Assembly (NCBI GenBank): GCA_958439775.1
Contig: CAUBWQ010000016.1
Span: forward strand, 1-11,268
Length of the DNA: 11,268 nucleotides
Reading direction: 5' to 3'
Source of the DNA: an uncultured Collinsella sp.
Lineage (GTDB): Bacteria > Actinomycetota > Coriobacteriia > Coriobacteriales > Coriobacteriaceae
A model generated the notes under the pieces. It saw only the letters and a list, made by a program, of their open reading frames with translations. It had not been told where the DNA came from and searched no databases. Each line of letters starts with the position of its first letter. The first letter of the stretch is position 1. The translations under genes were made by a program, and so were the position numbers. Positions 1-6,876 of this stretch are shown here, one piece after another.

Positions 1-161
1 ATACGCTCCCGATGCGCGTATAGTACCGATTGTTTTGTCGGCTCCTGCTGCGTCGAGTCCAAACCGCAAAATGCCATGAGCGGCGCGGATGCAGCCAGGA
101 GGCACGAGGACAACCCATCGTGGCCACGCCCCGTGCTTAAAACCCCAAGAAGGAGTGAACA
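1..161. other. Leader/spacer upstream of rplE, no supported gene
   Basis: No convincing coding region is visible here. One + frame is open from the left edge to a TGA at 77-79, but its roughly 25 residues (ending SSPNRKMP) do not resemble the C-terminus of ribosomal protein L24, the gene normally left of rplE. Structural elements are present. A perfect 10-base palindrome CGTGGCCACG lies at 119-128, inside a longer imperfect hairpin formed by GCACG (102-106) and CGTGC (132-136). The rplE ribosome-binding site AAGGAG is at 150-155. In Escherichia coli the rplX-rplE junction carries the S8 translational operator, so the position is suggestive. I see no sequence-level match to that operator. Confidence 0.4.
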
Positions 162-719
162 ATGGCAGAAGAGAAGTATGTGCCGCGTCTGAAGACCAAG
201 TACAACAACGAGGTCAAGCAGCAGCTTCAGGACAAGTTCCAGTACGAGAACGTCATGATGATCCCCAAGTTTGAGAAGATCGTCGTGAACATGGGTGTCG
301 GCGAGGCCGCTACCGATTCCAAGGCCATCGACGGTGCCGTGCGCGACCTGCGCGCCATCACCGGACAGCAGCCGATGATCACCCGTGCCCGTAAGTCCAT
401 CGCTACCTTCCGCCTGCGCGCTGGTATGCCGATCGGCTGCAAGGTTACCCTGCGTGGCGACCGTATGTGGGAGTTCTTCGATCGTCTGACCTCCGTCGCG
501 ATCCCCCGTATCCGCGACTTCCGCGGCATTTCCGCCAAGAGCTTCGACGGCCGTGGTAACTTCTCCATGGGCGTCACCGAGCAGCTCATCTTCCCCGAGA
601 TCGACTTCGATTCCGTCGATCACCAGCGTGGTATGGACATCACTTTCGTGACCACCGCCAACACCGATGAGGAGGCCAAGGCCCTTCTGGACGCCTTCGG
701 TTTCCCGTTCAAGAAATAG
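162..719 (+). CDS. rplE: 50S ribosomal protein L5
   Basis: L5 binds 5S rRNA and helps anchor it in the central protuberance of the 50S subunit, where it also contacts S13 and the P-site tRNA. The 185-residue product has the usual family length. Conserved stretches are [10 protein letters not shown] (about 40-49), [10 protein letters not shown] (90-99), IPRIRDFRG (114-122) and GRGNFSMGV (130-138), with FPEI just after. The ATG at 162 is chosen because AAGGAG lies six bases upstream and the protein starts at the normal place for bacterial L5. A structured 79-base spacer separates it from rpsN. It is the first clear gene in the window and belongs to the spc-type operon. Nothing is missing or broken. 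Confidence 0.97.
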   Translation: MAEEKYVPRLKTKYNNEVKQQLQDKFQYENVMMIPKFEKIVVNMGVGEAATDSKAIDGAVRDLRAITGQQPMITRARKSIATFRLRAGMPIGCKVTLRGDRMWEFFDRLTSVAIPRIRDFRGISAKSFDGRGNFSMGVTEQLIFPEIDFDSVDHQRGMDITFVTTANTDEEAKALLDAFGFPFKK

Positions 720-773
720 GTTCACCTGCCCTATAAGCGCCGTTCCCACAAGGGGGCGGCGCTTGGGGCGAAC
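720..773 (+). promoter_or_regulatory. Strong intercistronic stem-loop between rplE and rpsN
   Basis: Bases 735-747 pair with 752-764 without interruption (13 pairs, two of them G-U) around a four-base ACAA loop. Further complementarity continues outward: GCCC 728-731 with GGGC 766-769, and GTTC 720-723 with GAAC 770-773, starting on the last base of the rplE stop codon. No T-run follows, so it is not a standard intrinsic terminator. It sits 12 bases before the rpsN ribosome-binding site. It could be an mRNA processing or stability element, a partial attenuator or a ribosomal-protein binding site. The fold is read directly from sequence; the role is inference. Confidence 0.7.
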
Positions 774-798
774 AATACTCTATGTGAGGAGGATATAA

Positions 799-984
799 GT
801 GGCTAAGACATCGATGATCGTCAAGTGCAATCGCAAGCAGAAGTTCTCTACTCGTGAGTACACGCGCTGCCAGCGCTGCGGCCGTCCGCACTCTGTGTAC
901 CGCAAGTTCGGCCTGTGCCGTGTCTGCTTCCGCGAGCTTGCACTCAAGGGCGAGCTTCCCGGCGTTAAGAAGGCCAGCTGGTAA
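799..984 (+). CDS. rpsN: 30S ribosomal protein S14, zinc-binding short form (type Z)
   Basis: S14 sits in the head of the 30S subunit and is one of the late assembly proteins. This is the short 61-residue form, against roughly 100 residues for the zinc-free form. It carries an intact zinc ribbon: Cys24 and Cys27 (CQRC), then Cys40 and Cys43 (CRVC). The C-terminus GVKKASW is typical of this form. The start is GTG at 799, supported by GAGGAGG at 786-792 with a six-base spacer. It lies between rplE and rpsH as in other spc operons. It is flanked on both sides by unusually long structured spacers, and its own stop codon lies in a small hairpin (977-996). Many bacteria also keep a zinc-free S14 paralogue elsewhere, which cannot be judged from this window. 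Confidence 0.97.
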   Translation: MAKTSMIVKCNRKQKFSTREYTRCQRCGRPHSVYRKFGLCRVCFRELALKGELPGVKKASW

Positions 985-1065
985 GTCACTACCAGCGTTT
1001 CAAGCATCAGTTTGGAACAGGGAAAACGCGCTAAAAAGGCTTTGCCGTTAAGGGCGGCGAAGAAC
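977..1065 (+). promoter_or_regulatory. Two stem-loops in the rpsN-rpsH spacer
   Basis: The first is a perfect 7-pair hairpin: GCTGGTA (977-983) with TACCAGC (990-996), loop AGTCAC. It includes the rpsN stop codon (982-984). The second pairs CTTTGCCG (1040-1047) with CGGCGAAG (1055-1062), eight pairs with one G-U, loop of seven bases. A weaker pairing of GCGTTT (995-1000) with AAACGC (1024-1029) would compete with the first hairpin. The 119-base spacer ends in the rpsH ribosome-binding site AAGGAG (1091-1096). No T-run follows either hairpin. A role in control of rpsH translation, perhaps by S8 itself as in E. coli, is a guess from position only. Confidence 0.5.
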
Positions 1066-1103
1066 CAAGAGCACGTGTTCATCAAGAACGAAGGAGAATC
1101 TGT

Positions 1104-1502
1104 ATGAACCTTACAGACCCGATCGCAGATATGCTTACGCGCATCCGTAACGCTAACTCTGTGAACAAGGCCACGGTCTCCATGCCGAGCAGCAAGAAGC
1201 TCGTCGAGATCGCTCGTGTTCTGCACGAGGAGGGCTACATCGAGGGCTACGATGTCGAGGACACCGTTCCCCAGAAGACTCTGCACATCACGCTTAAGTA
1301 TGGTCCCAAGAAGGCTAAGGTCATCAACGGCATCCGCCGCATTTCCAAGCCGGGCCTGCGTAAGTACACCGGCGTTGCCGACATGCCCCGCGTCCGCGGT
1401 GGCCTTGGTACCGCCATTATTTCCACCAGCCATGGCGTCATGACCGACCGCGATGCTCGCAAGCACAACGTCGGCGGCGAGATCATCGCTTACGTCTGGT
1501 AA
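1104..1502 (+). CDS. rpsH: 30S ribosomal protein S8
   Basis: S8 binds the central domain of 16S rRNA (helix 21 region) and is a primary assembly protein of the 30S platform. In E. coli it also represses the spc operon by binding its mRNA. The 132-residue product is of normal length. It opens with [13 protein letters not shown] (5-17) and ends with the family signature [15 protein letters not shown] (about 102-116) followed by [11 protein letters not shown]. The ATG at 1104 has AAGGAG at 1091-1096, seven bases upstream. A 33-base gap with a strong ribosome-binding site leads to rplF. The long structured gap on its left is unusual compared with the tight spacing on its right. Confidence 0.98.
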   Translation: MNLTDPIADMLTRIRNANSVNKATVSMPSSKKLVEIARVLHEEGYIEGYDVEDTVPQKTLHITLKYGPKKAKVINGIRRISKPGLRKYTGVADMPRVRGGLGTAIISTSHGVMTDRDARKHNVGGEIIAYVW

Positions 1503-1535
1503 TTCGCTCGGTAGGTAGAAGGAAAGGAGATCACC

Positions 1536-2072
1536 GTGTCTCGTATCGGTAATAAGCCTGTCCAGATTCCCGCCGGAGTCGAAGTGGCAGTCAACGGCAA
1601 CAACGTTGTCGTCAAGGGCCCCAAGGGCCAGCTCGAGCTCGATGTCTTTGAGAAGCTCGCTATCAACGTCGAGGACAACGTCCTCACCGTTTCCCGTCCC
1701 GACGACGAGCGTGAGACCCGTGCCCGCCACGGCCTCACCCGCGCCCTCATCCACAACATGGTTGTTGGCGTTTCCGAGGGCTTCGAGAAGAAGCTCGAGC
1801 TCGCCGGCGTCGGTTACCGCGTGCAGCAGAAGGGCAAGAACCTCGAGTTCTCCCTGGGCTTCTCGCACCCCGTGATCGTCGAGGCTCCCGAGGGCATCAC
1901 CTTCGAGGTTCCCGACAACACCCACGTGAACGTCAAGGGTATCAACAAGCAGCAGGTCGGTCAGATCGCCGCTGAGATCCGCGGCCATCGTCCTCCCGAG
2001 CCTTACAAGGGCAAGGGTATCCACTACGTTGGCGAGCACATCCGCCGCAAGCTGGGTAAGGCCGCCAAGTAG
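1536..2072 (+). CDS. rplF: 50S ribosomal protein L6
   Basis: L6 binds 23S rRNA domain VI near the sarcin-ricin loop and the factor-binding site. The 178-residue protein shows the expected tandem repeat of two similar alpha/beta domains (about 1-80 and 81-178). The C-terminal signature is [10 protein letters not shown] (153-162), followed by the basic tail RRKLGKAAK. The start is GTG at 1536, with the purine-rich GGAAAGGAGA at 1521-1530. The product begins [14 protein letters not shown], which is the usual L6 N-terminus, so no earlier start is needed. It is separated from rplR by 75 bases with a stem-loop. Confidence 0.97.
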   Translation: MSRIGNKPVQIPAGVEVAVNGNNVVVKGPKGQLELDVFEKLAINVEDNVLTVSRPDDERETRARHGLTRALIHNMVVGVSEGFEKKLELAGVGYRVQQKGKNLEFSLGFSHPVIVEAPEGITFEVPDNTHVNVKGINKQQVGQIAAEIRGHRPPEPYKGKGIHYVGEHIRRKLGKAAK

Positions 2073-2097
2073 TCGTAACCGACTCACTCGCATAAGA

Positions 2098-2119
2098 CCA
2101 GCACCCCGTCAGGTGCTGG
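2098..2119 (+). promoter_or_regulatory. Stem-loop between rplF and rplR
   Basis: CCAGCACC (2098-2105) pairs perfectly with GGTGCTGG (2112-2119) around the six-base loop CCGTCA. A five-T run appears at 2131-2135, but 11 bases separate it from the stem, so this does not read as a normal intrinsic terminator. The rplR ribosome-binding site AGGAG (2136-2140) follows the T-run. It may stabilise the mRNA or modulate rplR expression; the function is not shown by the sequence. Confidence 0.55.
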
Positions 2120-2147
2120 CAAGATCAACCTTTTTAGGAGTTTACGT

Positions 2148-2516
2148 ATGAACAAGCATAAGGCGAAGCTGGAAGGCCTCAAGCGTCGTCAGCGTCGTGT
2201 TCGCGGCAAGGTCTCGGGTACCTCCGAGCGTCCGCGTCTTCGCGTGACCCGTACTAACGCCAACATCTATGCCCAGATCATCGACGACAGCAAGGGCTCC
2301 AGCCTGACGCTCGTCTCTGCCTCGACCCTCGAGGCCGAGTTCAAGGGCACCCACACCTCGAACAAGGAGGCTGCGGAGAAGGTCGGTCAGCTCGTTGGCA
2401 AGCGCGCCATCGAGGCCGGCATCACCAAGGTCGCCTTCGATCGCGGTGGCCGTATCTACCATGGCCGCGTCAAGGCCCTCGCCGACGGTGCTCGTGCCGC
2501 CGGTCTCGAGTTCTAG
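2148..2516 (+). CDS. rplR: 50S ribosomal protein L18
   Basis: L18 binds 5S rRNA together with L5 and mediates its attachment to 23S rRNA. The 122-residue product has the basic N-terminal RNA-binding tail ([19 protein letters not shown]), then [21 protein letters not shown]. The C-terminus [23 protein letters not shown] is highly typical. The ATG at 2148 is supported by AGGAG at 2136-2140. The stop codon TAG at 2514-2516 is part of TAGGAGGT, so the rpsE ribosome-binding site overlaps the end of this gene. That implies coupled translation. Confidence 0.97.
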   Translation: MNKHKAKLEGLKRRQRRVRGKVSGTSERPRLRVTRTNANIYAQIIDDSKGSSLTLVSASTLEAEFKGTHTSNKEAAEKVGQLVGKRAIEAGITKVAFDRGGRIYHGRVKALADGARAAGLEF

Positions 2517-2530
2517 GAGGTATGTAGCAC

Positions 2531-3055
2531 ATGGCTCGTAATCAGAAGCAGCAGCGCGAGGCCTCCGAGTTCGAGGAGCGCGTCGTTTACATCAACCGCG
2601 TGTCGAAGACCGTCAAGGGTGGTCGTCGCATGAGCCTCGTCGCTCTCGTCGTCGTTGGCGACGGCAAGGGCAACGTTGGCGTTGGCATGGGCAAGTCCGC
2701 TGAGGTGCCCATGGCCATCTCCAAGGCATCTCTCGATGCCAAGAAGAACATGTTCCACGTGCCGGTGACCGAGCAGGGCACCATCCCGCACGAGGTTCTC
2801 GGCCACTTTGGTGCCGGCCGCATCATCATCAAGCCCGCTGTCGAGGGTACCGGCGTTATCGCCGGCGGCGCTGTGCGTCCCCTCTTTGAGCTTGCTGGCA
2901 TCAAGAACGTCCTGTCCAAGTCCCTCGGTACCGACAACGGCCTCAACATCATCAAGGCTGCCGTCGAGGGCCTCAAGGAGCTCTCCAGCCCTGAGGACGT
3001 CGCGGCTCGCCGTGGCCTGACGGTCTCCGAGATGTTCGTCGGTAAGGAGAACTAA
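2531..3055 (+). CDS. rpsE: 30S ribosomal protein S5
   Basis: S5 lies at the back of the 30S subunit near the mRNA entry site and takes part in decoding accuracy and mRNA unwinding. The 174-residue protein has the N-terminal double-stranded-RNA-binding-like S5 domain. Its signature [27 protein letters not shown] runs from about 30 to 56, followed by EVPMAISKA. The C-terminal domain carries [26 protein letters not shown] (106-131) and ends in [14 protein letters not shown]. The start ATG at 2531 uses AGGAGGT at 2515-2521, which overlaps the rplR stop. Only two bases separate it from rpmD. Confidence 0.98.
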   Translation: MARNQKQQREASEFEERVVYINRVSKTVKGGRRMSLVALVVVGDGKGNVGVGMGKSAEVPMAISKASLDAKKNMFHVPVTEQGTIPHEVLGHFGAGRIIIKPAVEGTGVIAGGAVRPLFELAGIKNVLSKSLGTDNGLNIIKAAVEGLKELSSPEDVAARRGLTVSEMFVGKEN

Positions 3056-3057
3056 GC

Positions 3058-3240
3058 ATGGCTGACACCATCAAGATCAAGCAGGTCCGCAGCACCAACG
3101 GTTGCAAGCAGGACCAGGTCCGTACTGTCCGTGCCCTCGGTCTCCACAGGATCCGCGAGGTTCGCGAGATTGCTGACAACGAGTCCGTCCGCGGCATGAT
3201 CTTCAAGGTCAAGCACCTTGTCGAGATTGTAGAGGAGTAG
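3058..3240 (+). CDS. rpmD: 50S ribosomal protein L30
   Basis: L30 is a small 23S-binding protein of the large subunit, encoded between rpsE and rplO in most bacteria. The 60-residue product has the family pattern: IKIKQVRSTNGCKQDQVRTVRALGL, then REVREIADNESVRGMIFKVKHLVEI. The ATG at 3058 lies two bases after the rpsE stop. Its ribosome-binding site (GGTAAGGAG) is inside the rpsE 3' end, so it is probably translationally coupled. Three bases separate its stop from rplO. Confidence 0.97.
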   Translation: MADTIKIKQVRSTNGCKQDQVRTVRALGLHRIREVREIADNESVRGMIFKVKHLVEIVEE

Positions 3241-3243
3241 CAA

Positions 3244-3693
3244 ATGCAGCTTCACGATCTTACTCCCGCGCCCGGTTCCACCAAGAACCGCAAGCGCGTC
3301 GGCCGTGGCAATTCTTCGGGTCACGGCACCACTTCTGGCCGCGGTCAGAAGGGCCAGGGTTCCCGCTCTGGCGGCACCAAGGGTGCCGGCTTCGAGGGTG
3401 GCCAGACTCCGCTGGCTATGCGCCTGCCCAAGCTTCCGGGCTTCCGTAACCCCCGTCGTATCGAGTACACCGCCGTTAACGTTGAGCGTCTCGAGCGTAA
3501 GTTCGAGGACGGCGCTGTGATCGACGGTGCCGCTCTTAAGGCCGCTCGCATCACCAAGAGCGAGTTCGAGCCCGTCAAGGTGCTCGGCAATGGTGAGCTC
3601 ACCAAGAAGTTCACGGTCAAGGTCGACAAGGTCAGCGCTTCTGCGCAGGCCAAGATCGAGGCCGCCGGCGGAAAGGTCGAGCTGCCGTGCTAA
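3244..3693 (+). CDS. rplO: 50S ribosomal protein L15
   Basis: L15 is an early-to-middle assembly protein of the 50S subunit that threads an extended N-terminal tail into 23S rRNA. The 149-residue product shows this Gly/Lys/Arg-rich extension: [20 protein letters not shown] and [20 protein letters not shown], roughly residues 19-58. Then comes [11 protein letters not shown] and a globular domain ending in [22 protein letters not shown], inside the end of rpmD, serves as ribosome-binding site for the ATG at 3244. The last seven bases overlap the start of secY, so the two are probably coupled. Confidence 0.97.
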   Translation: MQLHDLTPAPGSTKNRKRVGRGNSSGHGTTSGRGQKGQGSRSGGTKGAGFEGGQTPLAMRLPKLPGFRNPRRIEYTAVNVERLERKFEDGAVIDGAALKAARITKSEFEPVKVLGNGELTKKFTVKVDKVSASAQAKIEAAGGKVELPC

Positions 3694-4973
3694 ATGGTCT
3701 TAAGAATGCTTTCCGCATCAAAGAATTGCGCGAAAAGATTCTTTTTACCATAGCTATGCTCGTCGTGTACCGCATTGGTGCGCACGTTCCTGTGCCCGGC
3801 ATTCCCTTCCAGGGGATGCTGGGCCTTTTCTCGACCGATAACAATTCGGTCGCCGCAGGTGCTATGGCCCTCCTGAATCTTTTCTCTGGCGGTGCGTTGA
3901 GCTATGTGTCGGTGTTTTCGCTGGGCATCATGCCTTACATCACCAGCTCGATCATCCTCCAGATGCTCCAGGCCGTCGTGCCTTCCCTGCATGAGCTTGC
4001 CCGCGAGGGCGAGGTCGGTCAGACCAAGATTACGCAGTATTCGCGTTACCTCACCCTGGCTCTGGCAATCCTCAACTCCGTGGGTTACCTCTTCCTCTTT
4101 AAGAGCTTCGGCATCAGCTTCAATGGCGCCGGCGCTCCCGAGATCATCTTCGACCTCATGATCGTCGGTACACTCACTGCGGGCGCCATGCTGATCATGT
4201 GGATTGGTGAGCTCATCACCCAGCGCGGTATCGGCAATGGCATGTCGCTGATCATCTTCGCGAACATCATGGCCGGTCTGCCGCAGGCTATCTTCTCCAG
4301 CACCGAGGGCAATGCCGGTGGCATCATCACCATGGTGATCATCTGCGCCATCATCCTGCTGGTTATCCCGCTGATTGTTTTCCTTGAGCGCGGCCAGCGC
4401 CGCATCCCGGTCTCCTACGCTAAGCGCGTCGTGGGCCGTCGCATGATGGGTGGCCAGACCACCTACCTGCCCATCAAGGTCAACACCGCGGGTGTCGTGC
4501 CGATCATCTTCGCTTCGGCGCTGCTGTACTTCCCGGCTCAGATTGCCGTGTTCTTCCCCGGCATCGGCTGGATTCAGGCAGTTGCCTCTGCGCTTTCGCG
4601 CGGCTGGCTCAACTGGGTGCTTAACGTTGTCCTCATCGTGTTCTTCGCGTACTTCTACACCTCCATGGTGTTCAACCCCGATGACACGGCCGACCACCTT
4701 AAGAAGCAGGGCGGCTTTATTCCGGGCGTGCGTCCGGGTAGGGCTACCGCGGCCTACATCAAGAACGCGCTCAACAAGATCACGCTTCCCAGCGCTGTCT
4801 TTTTGGCGCTCATCGCCATCGTGCCTTCGATCATCTTCTCCTTCACGGGTAACCAGCTGATTCAGGCATTTGGCGGCACGTCCATCCTCATCATGGTCGG
4901 CGTCGTGCTCGACACGGTCGATAAGCTCGAAGGCCAGATCAAGATGTATGATTACGATGGATTCTTTAAATAG
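3687..4973 (+). CDS. secY: Preprotein translocase subunit SecY
   Basis: SecY forms the protein-conducting channel of the Sec translocase in the cytoplasmic membrane, with SecE and SecG and driven by SecA or the ribosome. The 428-residue product has ten hydrophobic segments, at about 18-35, 74-95, 119-140, 155-174, 184-203, 213-233, 268-289, 309-329, 366-386 and 393-411. Family motifs are [15 protein letters not shown] (80-94), [14 protein letters not shown] (181-194) and the large cytoplasmic loop [20 protein letters not shown] (247-266). The C-terminus MYDYDGFFK is also typical. The start is GTG at 3687, overlapping rplO by seven bases and giving the usual [15 protein letters not shown]-terminus. 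An ATG at 3694 is in the wrong frame. The gene lies between rplO and adk, the classic spc-operon position. Confidence 0.98.
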   Translation: MLNGLKNAFRIKELREKILFTIAMLVVYRIGAHVPVPGIPFQGMLGLFSTDNNSVAAGAMALLNLFSGGALSYVSVFSLGIMPYITSSIILQMLQAVVPSLHELAREGEVGQTKITQYSRYLTLALAILNSVGYLFLFKSFGISFNGAGAPEIIFDLMIVGTLTAGAMLIMWIGELITQRGIGNGMSLIIFANIMAGLPQAIFSSTEGNAGGIITMVIICAIILLVIPLIVFLERGQRRIPVSYAKRVVGRRMMGGQTTYLPIKVNTAGVVPIIFASALLYFPAQIAVFFPGIGWIQAVASALSRGWLNWVLNVVLIVFFAYFYTSMVFNPDDTADHLKKQGGFIPGVRPGRATAAYIKNALNKITLPSAVFLALIAIVPSIIFSFTGNQLIQAFGGTSILIMVGVVLDTVDKLEGQIKMYDYDGFFK

Positions 4974-4991
4974 GCTAGAGGAGGATTGCTC

Positions 4992-5618
4992 ATGAACCTC
5001 GTATTGCTCGGAGCTCCGGGTGCCGGTAAGGGCACCGTCGCACAGGAGCTCGTCGCCGAGTTTGGCGTCGCCCACATTTCCACGGGCGACCTGCTGCGTG
5101 CTGCCGTCAAGGGTGGCACCGAGCTTGGTATTCAGGCTAAGAAGTACATGGACGCTGGCGAGCTCGTTCCCGACCAGCTCGTGATCGACCTTGTCAAGGA
5201 GCGCCTTGCCGCCGATGACGCCCAGCAGGGCTTCATCCTCGACGGGTTCCCGCGCAACACCGCCCAGGCTGTGACGCTCGATTCCGAGCTCTCTGCCATG
5301 GGTCGCGAGATCGACTGTGCCCTTCTGGTCGATGTGGCCCCCGAGGTCATTATCGATCGCCTGTCTTCGCGTCGCACCTGCCGCGCCTGCGGTTACACCG
5401 GCACCGCTGCCGATGCTACCTGCCCCAAGTGCGGTGGCGAGATGTATCAGCGCGACGACGACAAGCCTGAGACCATCAAGAACCGTCTCGACGTCTACGA
5501 GAAGTCCACGAGCCCGCTCGTCGACTACTATCGTGGCCAGGGTCTGCTCAAGTCGGTCAACGGTGACCAGGCTCGCGAGACCGTGTACGGGGATGTCAAA
5601 GAGGCTCTCGGTCTATGA
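4992..5618 (+). CDS. adk: Adenylate kinase, long form with zinc-type lid
   Basis: Adenylate kinase interconverts ATP + AMP and 2 ADP in the cytoplasm. The 208-residue product has the P-loop GAPGAGKGT (7-15), the AMP-binding STGDLLR (30-36) and GFILDGFPRN (80-89). A long lid domain carries four cysteines: Cys130 and Cys133 (CRAC), Cys144 and Cys147 (CPKC), the structural zinc site of many Gram-positive enzymes. After that come NRLDVYEKSTSPLVDYY and the C-terminal helix. The ATG at 4992 is preferred over the in-frame TTG at 4986. AGAGGAGGA (4977-4985) is then six bases upstream, and MNLVLLGAPG is the normal N-terminus. Its stop overlaps the map start (ATGA). Confidence 0.97.
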   Translation: MNLVLLGAPGAGKGTVAQELVAEFGVAHISTGDLLRAAVKGGTELGIQAKKYMDAGELVPDQLVIDLVKERLAADDAQQGFILDGFPRNTAQAVTLDSELSAMGREIDCALLVDVAPEVIIDRLSSRRTCRACGYTGTAADATCPKCGGEMYQRDDDKPETIKNRLDVYEKSTSPLVDYYRGQGLLKSVNGDQARETVYGDVKEALGL

Positions 5619-6403
5619 TCAAGATTAAGTCTGCAACGCAAATCGAGCAGATGAAGAAGGCAGGAGCGCTATCTAAGATGGCGCTCCGCCACGTTGGAGC
5701 CATGGTGCGCCCCGGCGTTTCGACTTTTGAGCTCGATCAGCTCGCGGAGCAGATTATCCGCATGCATGGCGGCACCCCGGCCTTTAAGGGTTACGGTGGG
5801 TTCCCGGGGACCATTTGCGCATCGATCAACGATGCCGTGGTCCATGGTATTCCCAACCCCGACATGATCCTGCGCGATGGCGATATCATCTCCATCGATA
5901 CGGGAGCCGTTGTCGACGGTTGGGTCGGCGATAACGCTTGGACGTTTTTCGTCGGCACCCCCACGCCCGAAGCCAAGGCTTTGTGCGAGGTCACGCGCGA
6001 TTGCCTTAAGGCTGCCATCGAGCAGGCTGTTCCCGGTAACCATATCGGGGACGTCGGCTATGCCGTTCAGTCCCTCGCCGAGTCTCACGGTTACGGTGGG
6101 CTTCGTGATTATGTAGGCCATGGCATTGGCCGCGTGATGCACGAGGACCCCAACGTTCCTAACTATGGAAAGAAGGGGAGGGGCGTTCGCCTCCAGGCCG
6201 GCATGGTCATTGCCATCGAGCCGATGGTTACGATGGGTTCCAACCATGTGAGCACGGGCTCCGACGGTTGGATTGTTACGACCAACGATCACCTGCCCGC
6301 CGCGCACTACGAGAACACCGTCGCCATCACCAATGCTGGCCCGGTGATTCTCACCACGGATGCCCAAGGTGCTTGGTGCTCCCTCCAAGGCGGAGAAATG
6401 TAA
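5615..6403 (+). CDS. map: Methionine aminopeptidase, type I
   Basis: This enzyme removes the initiator methionine from nascent proteins in the cytoplasm. The 262-residue product keeps all metal and catalytic residues of type I MetAP in the expected spacing: His77 (VVHGIPN), Asp95 and Asp106 (SIDTGAVVDGWVGDNA), His169 (GHGIG), Glu202 (AIEPM) and Glu233 (HYENTVAIT). There is no N-terminal zinc-finger extension. The ATG at 5615 overlaps the adk stop by four bases (ATGA), so translation is probably coupled to adk. A 104-base gap with a candidate promoter follows before infA. Genomes of this type can carry a second map gene, which is not testable here. Confidence 0.97.
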   Translation: MIKIKSATQIEQMKKAGALSKMALRHVGAMVRPGVSTFELDQLAEQIIRMHGGTPAFKGYGGFPGTICASINDAVVHGIPNPDMILRDGDIISIDTGAVVDGWVGDNAWTFFVGTPTPEAKALCEVTRDCLKAAIEQAVPGNHIGDVGYAVQSLAESHGYGGLRDYVGHGIGRVMHEDPNVPNYGKKGRGVRLQAGMVIAIEPMVTMGSNHVSTGSDGWIVTTNDHLPAAHYENTVAITNAGPVILTTDAQGAWCSLQGGEM

Positions 6404-6427
6404 CAAGTTCCACTTAGTTGTGGAGCC

Positions 6428-6468
6428 ATTACGAAGTTATTACGATGCGTGCATACGTGTTGTAGAAT
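6428..6468 (+). promoter_or_regulatory. Candidate promoter with direct repeat upstream of infA
   Basis: A possible -10 hexamer TAGAAT lies at 6463-6468 (five of six bases match TATAAT). Seventeen bases upstream, TTACGA (6440-6445) is a poor -35. The -35 region is part of a direct repeat: ATTACGA occurs at 6428-6434 and again at 6439-6445, 11 bases apart, about one DNA turn. Start of transcription would be near 6475, some 33 bases before infA. This AT-rich patch stands out in a GC-rich operon. A promoter here would supply infA-rpmJ-rpsM-rpsK-rpsD-rpoA-rplQ separately from the upstream block. The assignment is by pattern only. Confidence 0.45.
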
Positions 6469-6507
6469 ACTCAATCGCTGTCGTTTTCTAGAGAAAGATG
6501 ATTGCTT

Positions 6508-6726
6508 GTGAAGAAGGAAGACGCAATTGAGCTCGAGGGTACGGTAAAGGAACCGTTGCCCAACGCCATGTTTAAGGTCGAGCTCGAGAACGGTCATTCG
6601 GTTCTGTGCAACATTTCTGGCAAGATCCGAATGAATTACATCCGTATTCTCCCCGGTGACAGGGTTGTCGTGGAGCTTTCCCCGTACGACCTGACCCGCG
6701 GCCGCATCACCTATCGCTACAAATAG
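6508..6726 (+). CDS. infA: Translation initiation factor IF-1
   Basis: IF-1 binds the A site of the 30S subunit and assists IF-2 and IF-3 in initiation. The product is a single S1/OB-fold protein. From the GTG at 6508 it is 72 residues, the standard IF-1 length, and reads [46 protein letters not shown] and [17 protein letters not shown]. An in-frame TTG at 6502 would add two residues, but it leaves only about four bases to the purine-rich AGAAAG (6492-6497). With GTG the spacing is ten bases, so GTG is preferred. The gene order map-infA-rpmJ is typical of Gram-positive bacteria. A 150-base structured spacer separates it from rpmJ. Confidence 0.96.
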   Translation: MKKEDAIELEGTVKEPLPNAMFKVELENGHSVLCNISGKIRMNYIRILPGDRVVVELSPYDLTRGRITYRYK

Positions 6727-6750
6727 CGGCACGCATACACGCACTCCATT

Positions 6751-6827
6751 TCCGACTGCAGGCTTAGCTCAACCTACGGTCGGATTGTGTGTGAAGACCA
6801 GCCATAGTTTTAAACGCCTGCGGCTGG
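6751..6827 (+). promoter_or_regulatory. Two consecutive stem-loops between infA and rpmJ
   Basis: The first pairs TCCGACTG (6751-6758) with CGGTCGGA (6777-6784), one pair being T-G. After one C-A mismatch, AGG (6760-6762) pairs with CCT (6773-6775), leaving the ten-base loop CTTAGCTCAA. The second pairs CCAGCC (6798-6803) with GGCTGG (6822-6827). Its 18-base loop contains the small inverted repeat GTTT/AAAC. Neither is followed by a T-run. They lie in the leader of rpmJ-rpsM-rpsK-rpsD. In E. coli a pseudoknot before rpsM is the S4 repressor site. A comparable role here is possible but is inference; only the complementarity is seen. Confidence 0.55.
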
Positions 6828-6876
6828 GCGAGTAGATAGTAGGGAAGTAGTTTGAGCGCTACCGAAAGGAAGAACG

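Noticed and set aside
120..137. Six-codon GTG frame before rplE (MATPRA)
   Set aside because: The AGGAGG at 97-102 is too far from this GTG; there is no other support.
735..764. rplE-rpsN hairpin as an intrinsic terminator
   Set aside because: No T-run follows the stem; the next bases are GGGGCGAAC. Termination here would also cut off the essential downstream genes.
1012..1037. Possible promoter TTGGAA / TAAAAA before rpsH
   Set aside because: Spacer of only 14 bases and four-of-six matches on both hexamers.
780..2093. Long open frame on the - strand (437 codons)
   Set aside because: It lies antisense to rpsN, rpsH and rplF and is open because those genes use C-ending, GC-rich codons. The product is a Leu/Asp/Val-rich shadow sequence with no domain.
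2521..2527. ATG-TAG start-stop pair in the rpsE ribosome-binding region
   Set aside because: It sits directly against AGGAGGT, too close for initiation. Such pairs occur by chance; a similar ATG-TGA lies at 782-787.
3690..5075. Long open frame on the - strand opposite secY (461 codons)
   Set aside because: It mirrors secY codon bias; the product is rich in His, Asp and Glu with no recognisable motif, and no ribosome-binding site supports it.
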